DNA from: DASZQY01 sp035548515
Lineage (GTDB): Bacteria > Pseudomonadota > Alphaproteobacteria > Rhizobiales > Kaistiaceae
NCBI GenBank assembly: GCA_035548515.1
Contig: DASZSW010000022.1
Coordinates: 1-64,000, forward strand
Reading direction: 5' to 3'
Length of the DNA: 64,000 nt
The position numbers and the translations under genes are program-made. The notes beneath the pieces were generated by a model. It saw only the letters and a program-made list of their open reading frames with translations, was not told where the DNA came from and made no database searches. The stretch's first letter is position 1. Each line of letters opens with the position of its first letter. This document shows, piece after piece, positions 7,473 through 15,057 of the stretch.

Positions 7473-9626
7473 ATGGAAAACCAGCCGGCCCCCGCGACAG
7501 ACGTTGAAATCGACTTCAAGGCGCTCGTCGCAGCGCTTCGCCAGCGCCTGCCGCAACTTATTGTTTTCATAGGGCTTGTCGCGGTCGGCACGTACGCGCT
7601 GCTGGCGCAGCTGGCGCCGGTCTACAAGTCCGAGACCACGCTGATCATTCAATCCGGCGAGACGAGCCTGACGGCGCCGACTCAGACGGCGGCGGACACC
7701 ACCACGTCTCTCGACCAGCAGGCGATCACCAGTCAGGTGCAGATCATTCGCTCGCGCGACCTGGCGCTCGCCGTGGCACGCAAGCTCGACCTGATCCACA
7801 AGTCCGAGTTCGATCCAAAGGCGAATCCGTCGGTGGTGACGCGGCTCCTGCGAATGATTGGGCTCGCCAAGCCGGATACGACCGTGGCGACCGAGGACCG
7901 GGTGCTCGACGCATACTTCGACAAGCTGTCGGTTTATGCGGTCGACAACTCGCGCGTCATCGGCATCGATTTTTCCTCAACCGATCCGCAGCTCGCGGCG
8001 GACGTCGCGAACGCCATCGCCAACGAGTACCTGTCGCGGCAGAAGGCGGCGAGGCGCGACACCACGGCCGATGCGGCGCAGTGGCTCTCCGACCAGATCG
8101 TCGATCTCCGCAACAAGGTGCAGGCGGCGGAAGCCAAGGTCGAGCAGTACCGTTCCGAGCATGACCTGTTCGACACCAGCTCGAGCGGCAGCACCGGCGG
8201 CGGCACCACGCTAACCCAGCAGCAACTCACCGACCTCAACACCGAATTGACCAAGGTGCGGACCGATCGTGCCGACGCCCAAGCGAAGGCGTCGCAGATA
8301 CGGCTGGCGCTGCAATCGAACAGCGTGCCCAACGTTACGGACGTCCTCAACTCGCAGCTCATCCAGAATCTTGTCGCGCAGGAGGTGGCGCTCCGCTCGC
8401 AGATCGCGCAACTCAACGCGACGCTGCTGCCGCAACATCCGAAGATGCGTGAGTTGAACGCGCAGCTAGCCGGCCTGGACGATCAGATCGCCGCCGAAGC
8501 CGGCAAGATCCTCGATTCCCTGGAAGGTGAGGCGAAACTGGCGCAGGCGCGCGAGAGCGAGATTCAGCAAAGCCTGTCGGGCCTGAAGCAAACGGCCGCC
8601 ACTGCCAACGACGCCAGTGTCGAGCTTCGCGCGCTCGAGCGCGAGGCGGCCGCCGATCGCGACTTGCTCGAATCTTATCTCGGACGTTACCGCGAGGCGT
8701 TGGCGCGCGAGCAGGGGAACGACCTGCCAGCCGATGCACGCGTCATCTCGCGGGCGGCAGTCTCCACGGCGCCGGATTTCCCGAAGAAGATTCCGATGAC
8801 AACAGCAGCGACGTTCGCGGCGCTTATCCTCGCGATCGCGTTTATCCTGCTCAAGGAGCTGGCGAGCGGCCGGCCCATGCGTCGCGTCACCTTCGCCGGG
8901 ATGGCGCCCGCGGCACCCGGCGTCGCGGAGGCTGACGGGCACGCACGCTGGGCCGACGATCACAGCATTCGGCGGATGATGCCGAAGGAGCCGACGCTGG
9001 TTCCGGAAATGGTCGACCGCGTCGAGGAGTCGCTGAAGCAGATCACGCATCGCATCATCGAAAGCGGCGCGAAGCGCATTCTGGTTACGCTGGCGGACGG
9101 CAGCGACAGCGACGGGCGTCCGCTCGGCGCGGTGGCTCTTGCCCGTTCGCTGGCGCGCACCGATGCGCGTGTGGTGCTGGTCGACTTCCGCGGCGACGGT
9201 GCCGATGCTGCCTCAATGGGCGAGGGGACCGATCTGCCGGGCTTTGGCGACCTGTTCGATGGCGACGCGTCATTTGCACAGGTCATCTTCCGCGACCGGA
9301 AGTCGCGGGTGCATTTCATTCCGGCCGGACGCAAGCCGCTGACGCGCGATCTCGTCGACGATGAGCGGCTGGAGACCGTCCTGTCGGCGCTGACGCTCAC
9401 GTACGACTACGTGCTGCTCGATTCGAGCGACGAGATGATCCGCGTCGTCGGGCCGCAATGTGGTGTTGCGATGGTGGTCAGCGAATTCGGTGCGGGCGAT
9501 CCGCGGACGGCGAGCGCGTTCGATCGCGTCGGCGATGTCTCAGACGCGGAGGTGATGCTGCTGGTGGTGGATCCGGCAGCGTCGCGCTCGCAGGATGCGG
9601 AGGCGGCGGAAGGCGCCGCCGCCTAA
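7473..9626 (+). CDS. Wzz/GumC chain-length protein with degenerate BY-kinase domain
   Basis: About 717 residues. A Wzz-type first membrane helix (LIVFIGLVAVGTYALLAQL) is followed by a long periplasmic coiled-coil region (roughly 180-410), a Pro-containing segment APDFPKKIP and a second helix (TTAATFAALILAIAFILL near 440-460). The cytoplasmic tail (520-700) resembles a BY-kinase. Walker A' (RVVLVDFRGD) and Walker B (YDYVLLDSS) are recognisable, but the expected GxGKS/T of Walker A is replaced by DGSDSDGRPLGA, and no Tyr-rich tail follows. It probably controls chain length and export together with the Wza protein. The start at ATG 7473 has GAGGGTGAG upstream; ATG 7446 is the alternative. Confidence 0.88.
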   Translation: MENQPAPATDVEIDFKALVAALRQRLPQLIVFIGLVAVGTYALLAQLAPVYKSETTLIIQSGETSLTAPTQTAADTTTSLDQQAITSQVQIIRSRDLALAVARKLDLIHKSEFDPKANPSVVTRLLRMIGLAKPDTTVATEDRVLDAYFDKLSVYAVDNSRVIGIDFSSTDPQLAADVANAIANEYLSRQKAARRDTTADAAQWLSDQIVDLRNKVQAAEAKVEQYRSEHDLFDTSSSGSTGGGTTLTQQQLTDLNTELTKVRTDRADAQAKASQIRLALQSNSVPNVTDVLNSQLIQNLVAQEVALRSQIAQLNATLLPQHPKMRELNAQLAGLDDQIAAEAGKILDSLEGEAKLAQARESEIQQSLSGLKQTAATANDASVELRALEREAAADRDLLESYLGRYREALAREQGNDLPADARVISRAAVSTAPDFPKKIPMTTAATFAALILAIAFILLKELASGRPMRRVTFAGMAPAAPGVAEADGHARWADDHSIRRMMPKEPTLVPEMVDRVEESLKQITHRIIESGAKRILVTLADGSDSDGRPLGAVALARSLARTDARVVLVDFRGDGADAASMGEGTDLPGFGDLFDGDASFAQVIFRDRKSRVHFIPAGRKPLTRDLVDDERLETVLSALTLTYDYVLLDSSDEMIRVVGPQCGVAMVVSEFGAGDPRTASAFDRVGDVSDAEVMLLVVDPAASRSQDAEAAEGAAA

Positions 9627-9847
9627 GCCGGCGCGCCCGGGTCTGGCCGCAGCATCCAGCGGATGATCAGACCCGCGGGGAAGATCCACGCCAGGCCGGC
9701 GATGGCGAAATACACGGTCTGCGCCAGGATCGCGCCCTCCGGCACATGGGCGACGGCGATCCGCACGGCTAGTAGCGCGTAAAGTGGGATGAAGAACAGC
9801 AGCAGCGCTGTTCCCATGATTTTTCTGGCTTTCCTCGGCAGCGCCAT
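9623..9847 (-). CDS. DUF2842 small membrane protein
   Basis: 74 residues with two hydrophobic helices (IMGTALLLFFIPLYALLAVRI and TVYFAIAGLAWIFPAGLIIRWM) and a short basic N-terminus. Size, helix spacing and the W-I-x-P-A-G/x-L-I-x-W-M segment fit the DUF2842 family of inner-membrane proteins found near ctaA in alphaproteobacteria; the function is unknown. ATG 9847 is preceded by GGGGAAG; an in-frame ATG at 9865 is possible. Its stop overlaps the stop of the convergent Wzz-type gene by 3 bp, and it is divergent from ctaA. Confidence 0.8.
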   Translation of the reverse strand: MALPRKARKIMGTALLLFFIPLYALLAVRIAVAHVPEGAILAQTVYFAIAGLAWIFPAGLIIRWMLRPDPGAPA

Positions 9848-9924
9848 GCTTCCCCGTGCGGTCATGCCGCGATTGCGCCACGGCTATCCGGGCTATATCG
9901 AAGCCGAAACGGAGAGGGAAGGGA

Positions 9925-10995
9925 ATGTCCACGCTTGCCGCCGAGACGCCGCTTGCCGTTATGCGCGATCCGCAGCGCGACCGGCGACTTGTGCGCTGGT
10001 GGCTCTATCTCGTGGCGCTGATGATCGTCGGCATCGTCGTGGTCGGTGGGACCACGCGCCTCACGCATTCCGGCCTGTCGATCACCGAATGGAAGCCGGT
10101 GCACGGTGTCATTCCGCCGCTGAACGATCAGGAATGGCAGGAGGAGTTCGCCAAGTACCGGCAGATACCCGAATTCCAGTTGCGTACCGACATGACTCTC
10201 GCCGACTTCAAGGGGATCTTCTGGTGGGAATGGGCGCACCGGCTGATCGGCCGGCTGATCGGCGCGGTCGTGCTGCTGCCGCTGATCTTCCTGTGGGTGA
10301 CCGGCCGGATTGAATCGGTGCTGAAGCCGCGGCTTGTGGCGATCCTGCTGCTGATCGGGCTGCAGGGTGCTGTCGGATGGTGGATGGTGGCGTCCGGCCT
10401 TAGCATTCGCACCGACGTCAGCCAGTATCGCCTGGCGACCCACCTGACACTGGGGTGTCTCATCCTTGCCTACGTGTTGTGGACGGCGCGCGGGATCGCG
10501 CCCGCTTATACGCCGGCGTCGGGCATTACGCGCTTCGGTGCGGGCCTCATCATTGCGATCGCGCTGGTACAGATATTTCTCGGTGGGCTTGTCGCCGGCC
10601 TCGACGCGGGTCTTACCTTCAACACGTGGCCGCTGATGGACGGGACTCTGGTGCCGTCTGGCCTGTTCGCCGGCGATCCATGGTGGCGAAATGCCTTCGA
10701 GAATGTCGCCACGGTGCAATTCGATCACCGTCTCGGCGGCTACACGCTGTTCGCCGTCGCGCTACTCTACGCCTTCGCCGCGAGCCGCACGCCGCAGGCT
10801 TCCGGCGCGCAACGACTGGCGTTTCTCGTGTTGCTCCAGGCTACGCTCGGCGTCCTGACGCTGCTCAACATGGTACCGCTGCAACTGGCGCTGTTGCACC
10901 AGCTCGGCGCGGTGATCGTGCTCAGCTACGCGGTGATGCACCTTCGCGCGATGCTGCCGCCGCTGCCGGTGCGCGTGCCGTTCCGCGGCGCCTAG
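9925..10995 (+). CDS. ctaA: heme A synthase CtaA
   Basis: 356 residues with eight predicted membrane helices. CtaA/Cox15 oxidises the C8 methyl of heme O to the formyl group of heme A for aa3-type cytochrome oxidase, in the inner membrane. Family motifs seen: GGTTRLTHSGLSITEWKP (His48), FWWEWAHRLIGR (His105), a later ATHLTLG, FDHRLGGY and LHQLGA, giving the conserved heme-ligand histidines. The start at ATG 9925 follows GGAGAGGGAAGGG. Its stop overlaps argC, which runs the other way, by 4 bp. No oxidase genes are in the window. Confidence 0.96.
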   Translation: MSTLAAETPLAVMRDPQRDRRLVRWWLYLVALMIVGIVVVGGTTRLTHSGLSITEWKPVHGVIPPLNDQEWQEEFAKYRQIPEFQLRTDMTLADFKGIFWWEWAHRLIGRLIGAVVLLPLIFLWVTGRIESVLKPRLVAILLLIGLQGAVGWWMVASGLSIRTDVSQYRLATHLTLGCLILAYVLWTARGIAPAYTPASGITRFGAGLIIAIALVQIFLGGLVAGLDAGLTFNTWPLMDGTLVPSGLFAGDPWWRNAFENVATVQFDHRLGGYTLFAVALLYAFAASRTPQASGAQRLAFLVLLQATLGVLTLLNMVPLQLALLHQLGAVIVLSYAVMHLRAMLPPLPVRVPFRGA

Positions 10996-11966
10996 GGCAG
11001 GGCGGTCGTTTCGCCCAAACCGAGCATGAGGTTCAGGTTCTGCACCGCCTGGCCCGACGCGCCCTTGCCGAGGTTGTCGAGCTTGGCGAGCAGCACCGCC
11101 TGCTGATGCTTCCCGTTGCCGTAGACGGACAGCGTCATGCGGTTGGTGTCGTTCAGCCCCTCGGGCTCCGGGTTCCGCGCGTCAAGCGACGACGCCAGGC
11201 CGATCTCCTCCGTCCGCGCCAACGGCTCGACGTCGACGTAGTGTTCGCCGTCGTAGTGTTCAGCGATGGCAGCGTGGAGCTGCTCCAGCGTCGGCTTGCC
11301 GGGCAGCGCCCAGAGCTGCAGCGGCACCGACACAAGCATCCCTTGCGCGAAGCGGCCGACGCTCGGGATGAACAGCGGCCGCCCGGTCAACGCCGAGTAC
11401 GACTGGATCTCCTCGATGTGCTTCTGCACCACGCCCATGGCGTAGAGGCGGAAGTTGTCGTGGGTCGCGTTTGCGGACGACTTATCCTCAAAGGCGGCGA
11501 TCAGCGACTTGCCGCCGCCGGAATAGCCGGAGACGGCATTGATCGTCACGGGCCAATCCTTCGGCAGCAGGCCCTTCTCGACGATCGGCCGCAGCAGCGC
11601 GATCGCGCCGGTGGCGTAGCAGCCGGGATTGGAAACACGTCCGGCAGCGACGATGGCGTCGCGCTGCGCCGGATCCATCTCCGGGAAGCCATAAGTCCAA
11701 CCTTCGGCGACGCGGTGTGCGGTCGATGCGTCGATGACGCGTGTGCGGTTGTTGCGGATCATGCCGACGGCTTCGCGCGCGGCATCGTCCGGCAGGCAGA
11801 GGATCACCGCGTCGGCGTCGTTCAGCATCTCGGCGCGGGCAGCGGGATCCTTGCGGCGTGCGGCGTCGATCGAGGCGATGGCGATGTCGCTGCGGGCTTC
11901 CAGCCGTTGCCGGATCTGGAGGCCGGTGGTGCCGGCCTCGCCGTCGATGAAAACAGTCGCGGTCAC
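10992..11966 (-). CDS. argC: N-acetyl-gamma-glutamyl-phosphate reductase ArgC (short type)
   Basis: 324 residues. It reduces N-acetylglutamyl phosphate to the semialdehyde with NADPH in arginine synthesis. The N-terminal nucleotide-binding motif is FIDGEAGTTGLQI, and the active-site Cys is Cys116 in VSNPGCYATGA. The length and the G-E-A-G-T-T-G-L-Q form identify the shorter type-2 ArgC common in alphaproteobacteria. It has a GTG start at 11966 that overlaps the speB stop by 4 bp, so the two are translationally coupled. It converges with ctaA, overlapping it by 4 bp at the stops. Confidence 0.96.
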   Translation of the reverse strand: MTATVFIDGEAGTTGLQIRQRLEARSDIAIASIDAARRKDPAARAEMLNDADAVILCLPDDAAREAVGMIRNNRTRVIDASTAHRVAEGWTYGFPEMDPAQRDAIVAAGRVSNPGCYATGAIALLRPIVEKGLLPKDWPVTINAVSGYSGGGKSLIAAFEDKSSANATHDNFRLYAMGVVQKHIEEIQSYSALTGRPLFIPSVGRFAQGMLVSVPLQLWALPGKPTLEQLHAAIAEHYDGEHYVDVEPLARTEEIGLASSLDARNPEPEGLNDTNRMTLSVYGNGKHQQAVLLAKLDNLGKGASGQAVQNLNLMLGLGETTALP

Positions 11967-12931
11967 GTGTCTTCTCCCTTCCGCCGCTCGGCGAGCAGGC
12001 CGAGGTAGTACATCGCGACGGTCGAAGCCGCGATGGCGGTGATATCGGCATGGTCGTACGCGGGTGCAACCTCAACGACGTCGCCGCCGACGAAATCGAC
12101 CGCTCCCAGCGTGCGCAGGATTGCCAGTCCCTCACGCGAGGAGAGGCCGCCGGCGACCGGCGTGCCCGTGCCCGGCGCGAAGGCGGGGTCGAGGCAGTCG
12201 ATGTCGAAGGTGAGGTAGGCGCTGCCCTCGCCGACGCGCTCCTTGATCCGCTCTGCGATGCCGGTTGTGCCGAGCGTGTCGATGGCGTCGGCGCTCAGAA
12301 TTTCGATGCCGAAATCTTCGGGCGCATGGGTGCGGATGCCGACCTGGATCGAGCGTCGCGCGTCGATCAGCCCCGCCTTCACGGCGCGGCCGACAAAGGT
12401 GCCGTGTGAGATCGAGCCATCGCGATCGGGCCACGTGTCCTGGTGCGCGTCGAACTGGACGAGCGCCAGCGGCCCATACTTCGCGGCGTGCGCCTTCAGT
12501 AGCGGATAGGTGACGAAATGATCGCCGCCCAGGGAGAAAAGCTGCGCGCCACCGGCGATGATCCGGGCCGCCTCGGCTTCGATCGCTGCGGCGAAATCCA
12601 TCGGCCGCGAATAGTCGAAGGACGCGTCGCCGTAGTCGATCACGGTCAGCGTGGCGTACGGATCGATGCCGAAGGGATACTGCGGGTCGCCGTCGAAGAT
12701 CGCGGACGCGCGGCGGATCGCCTGCGGCCCGAAGCGCGCGCCGGGGCGGTTGGTGGTCGCCTGGTCGAACGGGATGCCCCACACGACAGCGTCGACACCC
12801 GCGAGGTCACGTGTATAGCGCCGGCGCATGAACGACAGCGCGCCGCCGTAAGTCGGCTCCATGGCCCCGCCTTTCAGCGGGCCGGTGAAGGCGTTGTCCG
12901 TCGTGTACTTCGTCTCGGCCATAGCACTCAC
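11963..12931 (-). CDS. speB: agmatinase-family ureohydrolase SpeB
   Basis: 322 residues of the arginase/agmatinase fold. The binuclear Mn ligands appear in order: SLGGDHF, QFDAHQD, and DIDCLDPAFAPGTGTPVAGG. Agmatinase releases urea from agmatine to give putrescine; related members act on guanidinobutyrate, and the substrate cannot be settled from sequence. It may start at GTG 12931 (GGAG three bases upstream) or at ATG 12922. It is coupled to argC, and its start lies just downstream of the rplM-rpsI terminator, so speB-argC probably has its own promoter or depends on read-through. Confidence 0.9.
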   Translation of the reverse strand: MSAMAETKYTTDNAFTGPLKGGAMEPTYGGALSFMRRRYTRDLAGVDAVVWGIPFDQATTNRPGARFGPQAIRRASAIFDGDPQYPFGIDPYATLTVIDYGDASFDYSRPMDFAAAIEAEAARIIAGGAQLFSLGGDHFVTYPLLKAHAAKYGPLALVQFDAHQDTWPDRDGSISHGTFVGRAVKAGLIDARRSIQVGIRTHAPEDFGIEILSADAIDTLGTTGIAERIKERVGEGSAYLTFDIDCLDPAFAPGTGTPVAGGLSSREGLAILRTLGAVDFVGGDVVEVAPAYDHADITAIAASTVAMYYLGLLAERRKGEDT

Positions 12932-12944
12932 TTACTCCAAGGCG

Positions 12945-12981
12945 CAAAAAGAAAAAGGGCGGACCCGCGGGCCCGCCCTTT
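12945..12981 (-). terminator. intrinsic terminator after rpsI
   Basis: The arms AAAGGGCGG (12954-12962) and CCGCCCTTT (12973-12981) enclose a CCCGCGGG palindrome. Reading leftward the stem is followed by TTTTTCTTTTTG, a strong U-tract. It ends the rplM-rpsI transcript about 22 bp past the rpsI stop. Confidence 0.85.
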
Positions 12982-13003
12982 GGTTCCGGTATTGCCGAAG
13001 CGC

Positions 13004-13468
13004 CTAGCGCTTGGAGAACTGGAACGAACGGCGGGCCTTGGCGTGGCCGTACTTCTTGCGCTCCACTGTGCGCGAGTCGCGCGTCAGGAAGCCGCCCTTC
13101 TTCAGGACGCCACGGAGTTCCGGCTCGTAATGGGTGAGTGCCTTCGAGATGCCGTGGCGTACGGCGCCGGCCTGACCCGAAAGGCCGCCGCCGGCGACCG
13201 TGACGCGGACGTCGTACTGCCCGTTGCGGTTGGCGGCGATGATCGGCTGCTGCACCACCATCTGGAGGACGGGCCGCGCGAAGTACTGTGCGAAGTCCTT
13301 GTCGTTGACGGTGATCTTGCCGTTGCCACGCGTGACCCAGACGCGGGCGACCGCGTCCTTGCGCTTGCCGGTGGCGTAGGCGCGGCCTTGCGCGTCGAGC
13401 TTCTGGACGTAAGCCGGAGCGGCGGGCACGGCCGTTTGCAGGCCCTGGAGAGACTGGAGGTCGGCCAT
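13004..13468 (-). CDS. rpsI: 30S ribosomal protein S9
   Basis: 154 residues. S9 sits in the 30S head, and its C-terminal tail reaches the P-site tRNA. Motifs: YATGKRKDAVARVW, GKITVNDKDFAQYF, VAGGGLSGQAGAVRHGISKAL and the invariant C-terminus ERKKYGHAKARRSFQFSKR. The N-terminus carries about 25 extra residues (Ala/Gln-rich), as is usual in alphaproteobacteria. The start at ATG 13468 lies 2 bp after the rplM stop, in the universal rplM-rpsI order. A strong terminator follows. Confidence 0.98.
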   Translation of the reverse strand: MADLQSLQGLQTAVPAAPAYVQKLDAQGRAYATGKRKDAVARVWVTRGNGKITVNDKDFAQYFARPVLQMVVQQPIIAANRNGQYDVRVTVAGGGLSGQAGAVRHGISKALTHYEPELRGVLKKGGFLTRDSRTVERKKYGHAKARRSFQFSKR

Positions 13469-13470
13469 TG

Positions 13471-13935
13471 TTATGCGGCCCTCTGGTTCTTGCGGCTCAG
13501 GGCCGCGATGTCGATGACTTCCGGGTTTTGCGCCGCATGCGGATGCTCGCTGCCGGCGTAGACGCGGAGATTCTTGAGCTGCTTGCGGCCGAGCGGGCCC
13601 TCGGGGATCATGCGCTCGACGGCCTTCTCCAGCACACGGCCGGGGAACTTGCCCTCGAGGATGGCGCGTGCCTTCCGCTCCTTGATGCCGCCGATATAGC
13701 CGGTGTGCCAGTAGTACGTCTTGTCCTGGCGCTTGCGGCCGGTGAGCACGACCTTGTCGGCGTTGATCACCACGACGTTGTCGCCGCAATCGAGATGCGG
13801 CGTGTAGGTGGGCAGATGCTTGCCGCGGAGCCGGCGGGCGATGATCGCCGCAAGGCGTCCAACGACGAGGCCATCGGCATCAATCAGAACCCACTTCTTC
13901 TGAATGTCGCCGGCCTTGAGATTGAAGGTGGACAT
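13471..13935 (-). CDS. rplM: 50S ribosomal protein L13
   Basis: 154 residues, an early-assembling 50S protein. Motifs: KKWVLIDADGLVVGRLA near the N-terminus, RGKHLPTYTPHLDCGDNVVVINADKV, KTYYWHTGYIGGIKERKA, and MIPEGPLGRKQLKNLRVYAGSEHPHAAQNP. It has its start at ATG 13935 and is followed at once by rpsI. Upstream, 129-154 bp before the start, is a 26-bp palindrome that may belong to the promoter or leader. Ribosomal-protein autoregulation is plausible but not shown here. Confidence 0.98.
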   Translation of the reverse strand: MSTFNLKAGDIQKKWVLIDADGLVVGRLAAIIARRLRGKHLPTYTPHLDCGDNVVVINADKVVLTGRKRQDKTYYWHTGYIGGIKERKARAILEGKFPGRVLEKAVERMIPEGPLGRKQLKNLRVYAGSEHPHAAQNPEVIDIAALSRKNQRAA

Positions 13936-14063
13936 CGGTTTTTGCGCTCGTTCAAAACAAAGGCGGCGCCTATGCGCCGCCGGAGTGGCGCGGTTTCTAC
14001 AGACCGGGCGCTATTGCGTCAAGCGAGGCCGCTTTGCAAAAGCATTTCGGATCAATGGCTTAG

Positions 14064-14089
14064 TTCTGTGGTATAATACTACCACAGAA
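14064..14089. promoter_or_regulatory. 26-bp palindrome upstream of rplM
   Basis: Arms TTCTGTGGTA (14064-14073) and TACCACAGAA (14080-14089) are perfect complements around TAATAC; a TATAAT hexamer spans 14072-14077. It is a candidate operator or, in the rplM leader RNA, a 10-bp hairpin. No matching regulator is identifiable. Confidence 0.5.
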
Positions 14090-14105
14090 AATACGCCGCC
14101 AAAAT

Positions 14106-14141
14106 GAAAGGACCCCGCGGTGTTGTGCCCGCGGGGTCCTT
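14106..14141 (-). terminator. intrinsic terminator after the 14174-14827 barrel gene
   Basis: A perfect 13-bp stem AAGGACCCCGCGG (14108-14120) with CCGCGGGGTCCTT (14129-14141) and an 8-nt loop. On the minus strand it is followed by TTTCATTTT. It lies about 33 bp past the stop of the outer-membrane protein gene. Confidence 0.8.
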
Positions 14142-14173
14142 CTTCCGATCCAGCGCTGACGCGCCGGCAGGAA

Positions 14174-14827
14174 CTATTGCAGGTGCCAGTTGAGGCCGAG
14201 ACGGATGACGCTCGCGGTCAGGTGCACGATCGGCTGGTAGCCGGCCGAAAACTCGTACCGCTCGGTGCCGAGATCCACGTACTGGTAGCCGAGATTGACC
14301 GACATATTCGGCTTTGCCTTCCACTCCAGGCCGGCGCCGACCGCCCAGCCGGTGTGGGTGTTGTTGTAGCTCTGGCTCTGGTAGGCGGTGAAGCGCGTTG
14401 CAGACCCCATGGCAACGCCGGCGCTGACGTAGGGGAGAAGGGCGCCGTTCGCGAAGCCGATGCGCGCGCTCAATGTCGCCAGCGAGTTCAGCGTGTGCGA
14501 CGTCGACGGCGCCTGTGAGGGATGGCAGTCCGGGCTCGTGCACGAGCCGGTGACGTTGCCGGCATTGAACGTGCCTTCGATGCCGAACACGAACTGACTG
14601 GCGGAGGCCCAGTTGTAGCCGATCTGTCCGCCGAACAGACCGCCGGTGAGCGTCAGGTCGTTCTGGCCCGTGCTCGAGTTCACGCCCGCCAGGTGATCGG
14701 CCATCGTGGAGGCGTAGCCACCGTTGATGCCGGCGTAGAAGCCGGACCACTGGCTCTGCGCCGATGCCGCAGTAGCTCCCACCACGGCAAATGCCGCCAT
14801 CGCGGCAATCCTGCCGACAAACTTCAT
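14174..14827 (-). CDS. outer-membrane beta-barrel protein (Omp25/Omp31-like)
   Basis: 217 residues. A signal peptide (MKFVGRIAAMAAFAVVGATAASAQ) is followed by alternating amphipathic strands that begin QWSGFYAGINGGYA and end in an aromatic C-terminal strand VIRLGLNWHLQ, as in eight-stranded barrels of the Hyphomicrobiales Omp25/31 group. Such proteins are abundant structural porin-like barrels of the outer membrane. Start ATG 14827; a strong terminator follows. It is monocistronic and shares the WSG-x-YAG-x-x-GY motif with the two-barrel protein upstream, so the two genes are probably old duplicates. Confidence 0.85.
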   Translation of the reverse strand: MKFVGRIAAMAAFAVVGATAASAQSQWSGFYAGINGGYASTMADHLAGVNSSTGQNDLTLTGGLFGGQIGYNWASASQFVFGIEGTFNAGNVTGSCTSPDCHPSQAPSTSHTLNSLATLSARIGFANGALLPYVSAGVAMGSATRFTAYQSQSYNNTHTGWAVGAGLEWKAKPNMSVNLGYQYVDLGTERYEFSAGYQPIVHLTASVIRLGLNWHLQ

Positions 14828-14988
14828 CGTCCTGCCTCCTCGCGAATCAAAAATGTGCTCGTCGCCCGCCGGCGACGAAATAGGCGCGATTCTCGCGATT
14901 TGGGAATGGGCGAGCGGCTCGCCTCGCGGTCACGTGATCGACGGTCGCCAGCTTTGGGCCGCCATGTTGCAGATGTGCCGCAAACGCG

Positions 14989-15017
14989 AACGGCCCGGGC
15001 GTTGATCCCGGGCCGTT
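14989..15017 (-). terminator. hairpin terminator after the two-barrel gene
   Basis: Arms AACGGCCCGGG (14989-14999) and CCCGGGCCGTT (15007-15017) form an 11-bp stem about 40 bp beyond the stop at 15058. The following U-tract is weak, so termination may be partial. Confidence 0.65.
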
Positions 15018-15057
15018 GCGCATCTCCGAGGTAGAGAGCGGCGCGAGCGCCGCCCGA

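Noticed and set aside
10455..12008. 517-residue open frame across ctaA and argC
   Set aside because: It overlaps two well-recognised genes in other frames and has no family features; a GC-rich shadow frame.
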